A stretch of DNA of 25,241 nucleotides from a virus, in IMG/VR virus record IMGVR_UViG_3300035228_000179, positions 1 to 25,241 of that record, one strand, 5' to 3'. The position numbers and the translations under genes were made by a program. The notes beneath the pieces are model-generated. The model was given only the letters and a program-made list of their open reading frames with translations, was not told the DNA's origin and searched no databases. Of this stretch, positions 20,079 through 24,658 are shown piece by piece (position 1 is the stretch's first letter; the number at the start of each line of letters is the position of its first letter).

Positions 20079-20396
20079 ATGAAAAAAGAAAAAATTAAAG
20101 ACCAGTTACAAGAAATTTATACAGAGTTAGCATACATTAGAGGTATGTTGGAAAATGTTAGTAATCAAATGCAAGAATTGCGAGAAGCAATTGGAATCAC
20201 ATCCAACAAAAATGAGGTGTTGCGGGTGTCCGAACCTTACGAGCATCCGTGGCACCAACATATCAGGAAAGGATCTATCTCTAATAGAGATAGTATCGAG
20301 TCCCCAGAAACAAAACGATACTACGAAGCTGTTACCGCAAGACTTGGTTTTTCAGGAGGAGAGGCGACGACGCAAGGTCCGTCGCATCGACTTTGA
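20079..20396 (+). CDS. Coiled-coil hypothetical protein, overlapping the next gene
   Basis: 105 residues if read to TGA 20396. The first ~38 residues (MKKEKIKDQLQEIYTELAYI and onward) form a clear coiled-coil helix before the overlap begins. The rest runs in a different frame over most of the zinc-ribbon gene (20155-20406) and looks less like evolved protein. So the start is believable while the length of the functional protein is uncertain. Unknown function. Confidence 0.5.
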   Translation: MKKEKIKDQLQEIYTELAYIRGMLENVSNQMQELREAIGITSNKNEVLRVSEPYEHPWHQHIRKGSISNRDSIESPETKRYYEAVTARLGFSGGEATTQGPSHRL

Positions 20397-20406
20397 AGAA
20401 CGATAA
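20155..20406 (+). CDS. Small zinc-ribbon-like protein
   Basis: 83 residues with CKNC (C6, C9) and CCGC (C22-C25) as a likely zinc site, then LTSIRGTNISGKDLS, and a basic C-terminus QEERRRRKVRRIDFEER. This layout, CxxC...HPTKxxCCGCPN and a final RRKRKVRKxDFE-type end, matches a small protein I recall as common in cyanophages, so this frame is favoured over the overlapping one. Probably nucleic-acid or protein binding; role unknown. Confidence 0.72.
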   Translation: MLVIKCKNCEKQLESHPTKMRCCGCPNLTSIRGTNISGKDLSLIEIVSSPQKQNDTTKLLPQDLVFQEERRRRKVRRIDFEER

Positions 20407-20424
20407 AACTATTACACAATCAAT

Positions 20425-21072
20425 ATGAAAATCTTTTTAGACACCGCTGACTACAACGCTATTGCTGAACGTTATCAAACTGGTTTGGTCGATGGTATCA
20501 CTACAAACCCTACACTGGTACGTAAGTCTGGTGTGAACTATGTTGATTTTATCAAGGCATTAGCAACTGACTTTACTTTTGAAAGCATCTCTGCTGAAGT
20601 AGAAGGGGAGTCTTGCTTTGAGATGCTTGTAAATGCTACCAAGTATCGTGATATTGGTGAGAATGTTACGATCAAACTGCCTCTCACTGTAGAGGGTCTG
20701 AAGGCATGTAAACAACTTACTGAACAAGGTGTTGAAACTAATGTAACACTGTGCTTCTCTGTTGCACAAGCAGTGATGGCAGCAAAGTCAGGTGCTACTT
20801 ATATCTCGCCTTTCATTGGTAGACTGAATGATAACTCCTTCAGTGGTGTTGAACTTGTGCGTTCTATCTCTGGACTCTATTGTGGTCAAGGTATTCGTAC
20901 CAAGATTCTTGCTGCCAGTTTGAGAGATGTCCACCACGTCTCCCGTTGTCTGCTGTATGGTGCTAACGTAGTCACGTTGCCGCCAGGTGTCTTTGATAAG
21001 ATGTATGATCACGTCCTCACTGATGCCGGTCTAAATATTTTCGCACAAGATTTCGCACAAATCAAAGCATGA
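20425..21072 (+). CDS. talC: Transaldolase TalC
   Basis: 215 residues, the short TalC/fructose-6-phosphate-aldolase type. MKIFLDTADYNAI opens the barrel; DGITTNPTL (23-31) and VTIKLPLT with K84, the Schiff-base lysine, are diagnostic, and SPFIGRLND and ILAASLRDVHHV follow as expected. It transfers three-carbon units in the pentose phosphate pathway. In cyanophages it is thought to steer host carbon away from the Calvin cycle to NADPH and ribose for nucleotides. The gene ends in the ATGA overlap with glutaredoxin, tying carbon flow and dNTP reduction on one message. Confidence 0.95.
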   Translation: MKIFLDTADYNAIAERYQTGLVDGITTNPTLVRKSGVNYVDFIKALATDFTFESISAEVEGESCFEMLVNATKYRDIGENVTIKLPLTVEGLKACKQLTEQGVETNVTLCFSVAQAVMAAKSGATYISPFIGRLNDNSFSGVELVRSISGLYCGQGIRTKILAASLRDVHHVSRCLLYGANVVTLPPGVFDKMYDHVLTDAGLNIFAQDFAQIKA

Positions 21073-21317
21073 GATTCACCATCTATTCCAAGTACGGATG
21101 TTCATACTGCAAGCAGATTAAGTTGCTGTTTGAATTGAACGAGTTCAAGTTTGTCGAACTTCATTTAGATAGAGACTTCGATAAGAATCAATTTTATGAG
21201 TTGTTCGGTGAAGGATCTACATTCCCTCAAGTTATTCTGAATGATAAGATTTCTTTGGGTGGATGCACAGAGACAGTAAAGTATTTGCAAAAAGAACAAA
21301 TTTGTTGTAACGTATGA
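21069..21317 (+). CDS. Glutaredoxin
   Basis: 82 residues with CSYC active site (C11, C14), the cis-proline TFPQV (P53) and GG (64-65), all in glutaredoxin order. It would pass electrons from glutathione to ribonucleotide reductase (nrdA/nrdB in this window), as T4 NrdC does. Two extra cysteines near the C-terminus (ICCNV) are unusual. Coupled to talC and to the next gene by four-base overlaps. Confidence 0.93.
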   Translation: MRFTIYSKYGCSYCKQIKLLFELNEFKFVELHLDRDFDKNQFYELFGEGSTFPQVILNDKISLGGCTETVKYLQKEQICCNV

Positions 21318-21538
21318 TTGATCCTAGTGAAATGATAGAAGTCAGTGAAGAAGAGTTTCAATCTGACTTCGATACCTATATGGAACGCATTGAAAGTGAT
21401 GGTGCATACTATCTGATCCGTCGTCCCGATGGTACTGCTGTTGTAGCAGCACCGGTTACCGAAGAGATCGAACCATACCTTGACATTATGCCGACATTAG
21501 ACTATAATGACGGAGTTGCTGAAGACCCTTCCTACTGA
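21314..21538 (+). CDS. Phd/YefM-like small protein
   Basis: 74 residues. IEVSEEEFQSDFDTYMERIE then YYLIRRPDGTAVVAAPV follows the pattern of Phd/YefM antitoxins (VS-x-x-EF, helix, then a beta strand with RxDGxxVAV). The C-terminal part is short and acidic and there is no obvious toxin gene next to it. The similarity is by pattern only. It could be a solitary regulator or an antitoxin against a host toxin. The stop TGA overlaps the next start by one base. Confidence 0.65.
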   Translation: MIDPSEMIEVSEEEFQSDFDTYMERIESDGAYYLIRRPDGTAVVAAPVTEEIEPYLDIMPTLDYNDGVAEDPSY

Positions 21539-21786
21539 TGAAAATTCTTCTTGAGCGTTTCCCATACCGCTACGTAGAGTGTGGTGTGTTGGAGACTAAT
21601 GGAATGCCTGACTTTCGTATCCAGAAAGCAGACTCCTATACTAAACGGTACAGTGATATGTACCTATGCGACAATCAAATGCAAATGCTAACTGCTATGG
21701 AAGACTTTGAATATACCAAGTGGTTAGATTCAGACAACGTTCCATGCTATGTTAAAGACACTGTAATTAATCAATATGACAACTAA
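21538..21786 (+). CDS. Small hypothetical protein
   Basis: 82 residues, soluble, with RFPYRYVECGVLETNGMPDF and DMYLCDNQMQMLTAMEDF. No domain recognised. It starts in the stop of the Phd-like gene (TGATG) and overlaps the next by 11 bases, so it belongs to the talC unit. Confidence 0.72.
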   Translation: MKILLERFPYRYVECGVLETNGMPDFRIQKADSYTKRYSDMYLCDNQMQMLTAMEDFEYTKWLDSDNVPCYVKDTVINQYDN

Positions 21787-22084
21787 TTCCCACTTGACTG
21801 ACGCACTTGATTCGGTTACTAAAGCACTGATTGAAGCTTTGGAGTCGAAAAATGAAGATCAGGTTGTAAAACTGTTTGAACTTTATAATAATATCAAAGC
21901 AGCACAACCAAAAGGCAATGGTATTTCAATCGATTTCACTTCACCTGCTTGGACTGACTTTGGTGCAGCATCCCCTGTAACCTTCAACGATGATGTAATT
22001 TCTTTTGCTGGTATAGGAGAAGTTCCTTATGGGGATACCATTATCTCTGGCGCAACAGGTGAAGACACCATCAGTCTTGGATAG
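21776..22084 (+). CDS. Hypothetical protein
   Basis: 102 residues. A helical N-terminal half (SVTKALIEALESKNEDQVVK) is followed by a beta-rich, glycine/threonine-rich half (GISIDFTSPAWTDFGAASPV, then GDTIISGATGEDTISLG). No signal or membrane segment. The last gene of the talC unit; non-coding DNA with a repeat begins right at its end. Function unknown. Confidence 0.72.
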   Translation: MTTNSHLTDALDSVTKALIEALESKNEDQVVKLFELYNNIKAAQPKGNGISIDFTSPAWTDFGAASPVTFNDDVISFAGIGEVPYGDTIISGATGEDTISLG

Positions 22085-22163
22085 ACTCTAAACTTATCCT
22101 GGTGGAGCTGGGTAGATTCATCTGCTGGTCCAGTCTCGGACAGACTATAAACCTGCCCTGGTG
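22083..22163 (+). repeat. Direct repeat pair in non-coding DNA
   Basis: AGACTCTAAACTTATCCTGG-TG (22083-22104) and AGACTATAAACCTGCCCTGG-TG (22142-22163) match at 18 of 22 bases, 59 bases apart. The first copy overlaps the end of the upstream gene. Confidence 0.7.
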
Positions 22164-22247
22164 CGGGTGCTTGCTACCGCCTGGTTTCTTGTTTCCAGTT
22201 AAAGAACAAGTGGCGTGCATGTGCTCCGGGGTGTGACAACCCCAACT
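22085..22247 (+). other. Non-coding region before tRNA-Gly, possibly a structured RNA
   Basis: No convincing reading frame. It holds most of the direct repeat pair and several possible stems: GTCC/GGAC around AGTCTC near 22128-22141, GCGG/CCGC around 22163-22180, CTTGTT/AACAAG near 22188-22210, and GGGGT/ACCCC near 22229-22244. The last stem lies just before tRNA-Gly. A processed small RNA is possible but not shown. Confidence 0.45.
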
Positions 22248-22318
22248 GCGGGATTAGTTTAGAGGCAAAACTAAAGGTTTCCAACCTTTCGTCATCGGTT
22301 CGATTCCGATATCCCGCT
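22248..22318 (+). tRNA. tRNA-Gly(UCC)
   Basis: Acceptor GCGGGAT (22248-22254) pairs with ATCCCGC (22311-22317), discriminator T. Anticodon stem AAAGG/CCTTT with loop TTTCCAA (anticodon TCC); T arm ATCGG/CCGAT with TTCGATT. CCA not encoded. Confidence 0.95.
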
Positions 22319-22320
22319 TG

Positions 22321-22340
22321 GGACACTAACCAAAGTGTCC
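22321..22340 (+). terminator. Hairpin after tRNA-Gly, possible terminator or processing signal
   Basis: GGACACT (22321-22327) and AGTGTCC (22334-22340) form a perfect 7-bp stem around AACCAA. No T-run follows, so it is not a typical intrinsic terminator. Confidence 0.45.
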
Positions 22341-22342
22341 AC

Positions 22343-22458
22343 TGTAGTAGAAATACTCATTTCTAACTACATAAATAAATGTTACAACTGTCACAGTGCC
22401 AGTTGTAACAAAACGAGACACGTCGAGTCTCTATTCATCTGTGGGTAAACACTCCACA
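22343..22458 (+). promoter_or_regulatory. Row of hairpins in the leader of the porin-like gene
   Basis: Four stems in a row: TGTAGTAGAAAT with ATTTCT-A-ACTACA (22343-22371, 12 bp, one bulge); TGTTACAACTG with CAGTTGTAACA (22380-22410, 11 bp perfect); GAGAC with GTCTC (22415-22431); TGTGG with CCACA (22440-22458). A late promoter motif CATAAATA (22370-22377) lies between the first two. No reading frame; the remaining 23 bases up to ATG 22482 hold AAAGGT as a weak ribosome site. Confidence 0.6.
22370..22377 (+). promoter_or_regulatory. Late promoter motif CATAAATA
   Basis: Seven of eight bases match TATAAATA. It would give the porin-like gene a ~100-base leader that starts with the perfect 11-bp hairpin at 22380. 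Confidence 0.5.
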
Positions 22459-22481
22459 AGTAAACAAAGGTATTAACAAAC

Positions 22482-22853
22482 ATGATCAAATCTGTATTCG
22501 CAGCAACCGCTGCTCTTTCTGTCTCTGCTGGTGCTGCTTTCGCTGGCCCCTACGTTAACGTCGAAACCAACGCTGGTTGGACTGGATCCGAGTACAACGG
22601 TGCTGGAACAGACCTGCACCTGGGTTACGAAGGTGCTCTTGGCGAAACTGGTTCATACTACGTTCAGGGTGGCGCTACCGTGCTGACTCCTGATGGTGGT
22701 AACGCTGACACCGTGCCTTCAGGCAAGGCAGGTCTTGGTTTGAGTCTGACTGAAGCACTCGGTGCATATGGTGAAGTATCCTTCGTAGGTTCAGGCGACG
22801 AAGATCTTGACCGTGGTTACGGAGCAAAATTGGGTGTGAAGTATTCCTTCTGA
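22482..22853 (+). CDS. Small exported porin-like beta-barrel protein
   Basis: 123 residues. Signal peptide MIKSVFAATAALSVSAGAAFA, cut before GPYVNVE. The mature part alternates polar and hydrophobic residues in short strands (VETNAGWTGSEY, DLHLGYEGAL, SYYVQGGATV, GLGLSLTEALGAYGEVSFVG) and ends in KYSF; a terminal aromatic residue is typical of outer-membrane barrels. At about 100 mature residues it is far shorter than true porins, so it may be a half barrel or oligomeric. Codon use is GC-richer and more biased than in neighbouring small genes, suggesting high expression or host origin. Similar short proteins, as I recall, occur in marine picocyanobacteria. A terminator follows. Confidence 0.75.
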   Translation: MIKSVFAATAALSVSAGAAFAGPYVNVETNAGWTGSEYNGAGTDLHLGYEGALGETGSYYVQGGATVLTPDGGNADTVPSGKAGLGLSLTEALGAYGEVSFVGSGDEDLDRGYGAKLGVKYSF

Positions 22854-22868
22854 TCTCTTGACAACTTT

Positions 22869-22876
22869 GCTATAAT
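22869..22876 (+). promoter_or_regulatory. Possible extended -10 promoter (TGcTATAAT)
   Basis: TG at 22868-22869, one base, then TATAAT (22871-22876). TTGACA at 22858-22863 is only seven bases away, too close to act as its -35. If used, transcription would start near 22883, inside the terminator stem, and would read the next gene. Confidence 0.4.
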
Positions 22877-22879
22877 ATG

Positions 22880-22903
22880 GGGGTCTTAACGACCCCTTTT
22901 TTT
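22880..22903 (+). terminator. Rho-independent terminator after the porin-like gene
   Basis: GGGGTC (22880-22885) pairs with GACCCC (22891-22896), loop TTAAC, then seven T. The next ATG follows at once at 22904. Confidence 0.9.
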
Positions 22904-23107
22904 ATGAAATTAGTTCTCAAATTCTTAACGAATCCAGGAACGCTGACCTCCCTTCTGTTGTTTGGGATGATAGCATTCATAGGGGCATTACATAACCATG
23001 CCCACTTCGCAATGAATCAAGATGCAGATGCTTATGTGAGACAGTGGTGTAGATCATCAGCAGAAAACAAAAAGACTTGCATCAGTTATGGTAGTTCGTA
23101 TGATTAA
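22904..23107 (+). CDS. Small membrane protein
   Basis: 67 residues from ATG 22904; an in-frame ATG 22877 lies in front of the terminator and is rejected. One membrane segment (~14-29, TSLLLFGMIAFIGALH), then HNHAHFAMNQDADAYVRQWC and a cysteine-containing tail. No Shine-Dalgarno: the start comes straight after CCCCTTTTTTT. Function unknown; the gene overlaps the next. Confidence 0.65.
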   Translation: MKLVLKFLTNPGTLTSLLLFGMIAFIGALHNHAHFAMNQDADAYVRQWCRSSAENKKTCISYGSSYD

Positions 23108-23420
23108 AAAGTATTTGGGATTCATTAAAAAGCTTCCCGAGAGACACTACTGGCCTATCTTTGTGTTCCTGTCTTTATACTTCATCGTTCCGATGAGTGA
23201 GATCACAGTTACACTGGCAGCAATTCTCTACTTTAAGTTTGAAACTAAAGTTAGACCTGTGATTGGTAGACTTACTAAAAGATTACCTGATTGGTTGAAG
23301 TATGGTGGTAGTATTATCTTCTTCCTTGTGATGATCGATGACACTATATTTTACGTGGTACTCATTGCTATAGCAGCGTGGAGCGCCAAGCAGGCAATCA
23401 AACGTAATGAGACTGATTAG
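23100..23420 (+). CDS. Three-segment membrane protein
   Basis: 106 residues from ATG 23100 (MIKKYLGFIKKLPERHYW); ATG 23088 in the same frame would add four. Hydrophobic segments: WPIFVFLSLYFIVPM, then EITVTLAAILYF, and GGSIIFFLVMIDD running into TIFYVVLIAIAAWSAK. Basic loops suggest inner-membrane location. Unknown function; it ends 14 bases before a terminator that also carries a promoter. Confidence 0.72.
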   Translation: MIKKYLGFIKKLPERHYWPIFVFLSLYFIVPMSEITVTLAAILYFKFETKVRPVIGRLTKRLPDWLKYGGSIIFFLVMIDDTIFYVVLIAIAAWSAKQAIKRNETD

Positions 23421-23432
23421 AAATAATTATCA

Positions 23433-23460
23433 AAGGAGGGCTTGACACCCTCCTTTTTTT
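23433..23460 (+). terminator. Rho-independent terminator with a promoter -35 box in its loop
   Basis: AAGGAGGG (23433-23440) pairs with CCCTCCTT (23448-23455), loop CTTGACA, followed by T to 23460. The loop contains TTGACA of the hli promoter. Confidence 0.88.
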
Positions 23461-23470
23461 GCTATATACT
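23442..23470 (+). promoter_or_regulatory. hli: Sigma70-type promoter TTGACA-17-TATACT
   Basis: TTGACA (23442-23447), 17-base spacer, TATACT (23465-23470); predicted start near 23477, 20 bases before the hli ATG. The spacer is the 3' arm and T-run of the terminator. Confidence 0.85.
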
Positions 23471-23496
23471 ATGTAAAGTTTCATTACAAAAGGTAA

Positions 23497-23706
23497 ATGA
23501 CTGTAACAACTGAAGACGGTGGACGTACAAACATGTATGCCACAGAACCCCGTATGTACACGGATCCTACCTACACTGACCGTTATGGTCTTGAAACACA
23601 CGCAGAACGTGCTGAAAAAGCAAACGGTCGCTATGCTATGATGGGTATCGTTGCAGGATTCATTTCGTATGCTGTGACTGGTAACTTTTTCTTTGGAATT
23701 ATTTGA
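23497..23706 (+). CDS. hli: High-light-inducible protein (HLIP)
   Basis: 69 residues. The C-terminal part EKANGRYAMMGIVAGFISYA has the ExxNxR chlorophyll-binding motif of the Lhc/HLIP helix, then VTGNFFFGII. The N-terminal ~35 residues are polar and particular to this copy (YATEPRMYTDPTYTDRYG). HLIPs sit in the thylakoid membrane, bind chlorophyll and carotenoid, and protect photosystem II under excess light. Expressed from its own sigma70-type promoter, so probably early; the stop overlaps the next start (TGATG). Confidence 0.93.
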   Translation: MTVTTEDGGRTNMYATEPRMYTDPTYTDRYGLETHAERAEKANGRYAMMGIVAGFISYAVTGNFFFGII

Positions 23707-23993
23707 TGCGGCTTACACAAGATGAACTTTGGCATCAGATTGCAGACCTTGGTTGGGATGTAAGACATGATGACATCGTAATTGAGATTGGAGGTACAGT
23801 AGTTTCTGGTATCAATCAAGGTGAGGATTACAACAAAAAGTGGGCAACTCCATATGGAGTGCGTAAATATAATAAGGATGCGTTTATCGTACTCAAAAAT
23901 CTATCTAGAAATGACGACACCAAGTCTCAACCCATGGATAGAGAACATGCACCTCACCACTTGAAAGATGCCAAACCCGAATCAACTGTATAA
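23706..23993 (+). CDS. Hypothetical protein between the hli genes
   Basis: 95 residues from ATG 23706 (MRLTQDELWHQIADLGWDVR). Soluble alpha/beta with IVIEIGGTVVSGINQGEDY and AFIVLKNLSRND; charged tail. Not recognised. Coupled to hli by the one-base stop/start overlap, so co-expressed. Confidence 0.72.
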   Translation: MRLTQDELWHQIADLGWDVRHDDIVIEIGGTVVSGINQGEDYNKKWATPYGVRKYNKDAFIVLKNLSRNDDTKSQPMDREHAPHHLKDAKPESTV

Positions 23994-23997
23994 AGAT

Positions 23998-24117
23998 ATG
24001 CAGAAATTGGATGACATGTATGAAGAACTTCTATGGCATCCAGATGACGAACTACAGTTCACCCATGATGGTGAACGCATAATCATTTTAAACACTACAT
24101 TGGAGAACAAAAAATGA
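23998..24117 (+). CDS. Small hypothetical protein upstream of the second hli
   Basis: 39 residues, ATG 23998 to TGA 24115-24117, starting MQKLDDMYEELLWHPDDELQ and ending in TTLENKK. Acidic. It fills the gap between two genes and overlaps the second hli by four bases (ATGA), which supports translation. Function unknown. Confidence 0.6.
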   Translation: MQKLDDMYEELLWHPDDELQFTHDGERIIILNTTLENKK

Positions 24118-24233
24118 AATTTGGATTTACAGAACAGGCAGAAATTCTTAACTCACGTCTTGCGATGTTAGGATTCGTTATTGCCGTTGGTACATATGCA
24201 ACAACAGGACAGATCATTCCCGGAGTTTTCTAA
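24114..24233 (+). CDS. hli: High-light-inducible protein, minimal 39-residue form
   Basis: 39 residues, almost only the HLIP helix: MKFGFTEQAEILNSRLAMLG and FVIAVGTYATTGQIIPGVF. EILNSR is the ExxNxR chlorophyll-binding motif; TGQIIPG is the usual end. It is shorter than the first hli and lacks an N-terminal extension. It overlaps the previous small gene (ATGA) and the next (TAATG), so it is in the same operon. Too short for many gene finders. Confidence 0.92.
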   Translation: MKFGFTEQAEILNSRLAMLGFVIAVGTYATTGQIIPGVF

Positions 24234-24364
24234 TGTTAATATTCGCATCAGTTTTGGTACTTCTCTTTGTTATTAATGCAACTTTATCCGATATTGATGT
24301 TGATGACGATGATCAAGGTGGTGACGGCGGTCTGATGACCCCGATCATGGTCCCCACTTCATAA
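24233..24364 (+). CDS. Small single-span membrane protein
   Basis: 43 residues from ATG 24233, in the stop of hli. A hydrophobic N-terminal helix (MLIFASVLVLLFVINATL) is followed by an acidic stretch SDIDVDDDDQGGDGG and LMTPIMVPTS. One membrane pass with an acidic tail. Its place right after hli and before psbA suggests a thylakoid-associated role, but no photosystem subunit is recognised. Followed by a terminator. Confidence 0.65.
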   Translation: MLIFASVLVLLFVINATLSDIDVDDDDQGGDGGLMTPIMVPTS

Positions 24365-24372
24365 ACTGTCAC

Positions 24373-24394
24373 AAGACCCTTCGGGGTCTTTTTT
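24373..24394 (+). terminator. Rho-independent terminator of the hli operon
   Basis: AAGACCC (24373-24379) pairs with GGGTCTT (24384-24390) around the stable TTCG tetraloop, then TTTT. Confidence 0.92.
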
Positions 24395-24402
24395 ATTGGG
24401 TG

Positions 24403-24408
24403 TATAAT
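24403..24408 (+). promoter_or_regulatory. Possible -10 box TATAAT before a 15-codon ORF
   Basis: A perfect TATAAT, with no matching -35 at 17 bases (the terminator lies there). If used, transcription would begin near 24415, at the Shine-Dalgarno of the short reading frame at 24421. Confidence 0.35.
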
Positions 24409-24420
24409 ATGGAGGTACGG

Positions 24421-24468
24421 ATGACCGAGCACCTTTTTGAGTATAATCACTCATCTTTCAGGGGTTGA
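24421..24468 (+). CDS. Candidate 15-residue leader peptide upstream of psbA
   Basis: ATG ACC GAG CAC ... TGA encodes MTEHLFEYNHSSFRG. A strong Shine-Dalgarno GGAGG (24411-24415) lies five bases before the ATG, better than that of most genes here. The stop TGA lies inside the psbA -35 box TTGACA. It may be a leader peptide, a small phage peptide or the remains of a longer gene. Confidence 0.35.
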   Translation: MTEHLFEYNHSSFRG

Positions 24469-24498
24469 CAAGGTATAGCACATCTGCTATACTAAATA
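24465..24498 (+). promoter_or_regulatory. psbA: psbA promoter: sigma70-type TTGACA-17-TATACT with overlapping late motif ACTAAATA
   Basis: TTGACA (24465-24470), 17-base spacer, TATACT (24488-24493). ACTAAATA (24491-24498) overlaps the -10 and is two bases from the late consensus, so the same spot could fire early with host RNA polymerase and late with phage sigma. Start near 24500 gives a ~160-base leader. Confidence 0.8.
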
Positions 24499-24499
24499 C

Positions 24500-24658
24500 A
24501 TCGGTTAGTTAAGGAATCAACATATTTCTTAACAGTTCGTAACACTCCTCAAACCAAGACCTATAGGGTGTATAAACACGTCTTTCATACCTCTGCCTAG
24601 GGCGCAGAGGAATAGTAAAACCATCATCTCCCTGATGATCTTACTTTTTTTCAAAACA
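24500..24658 (+). promoter_or_regulatory. psbA 5' leader with three hairpins and a late-like motif
   Basis: No gene. GTTAAGGAAT (24508-24517) pairs with ATTTCTTAAC (24524-24533); CCTCTGC pairs with GCAGAGG (around 24590-24610); ATCATC pairs with GATGAT (around 24623-24639), followed by CTTACTTTTTTT, resembling an attenuator. TATAAACA (24571-24578) is one base from the late consensus. No Shine-Dalgarno precedes the psbA ATG (TTTTTTTCAAAACA). Confidence 0.55.

Noticed and set aside
21030-21037. TCTAAATA inside talC as a late promoter for glutaredoxin
   Set aside because: Within coding sequence of a well-conserved protein and only one of many A/T-rich near matches; not enough support.
22858-22876. 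TTGACA and TATAAT as a normal sigma70 promoter
   Set aside because: The spacer is seven bases instead of about 17. Only an extended -10 reading is possible.
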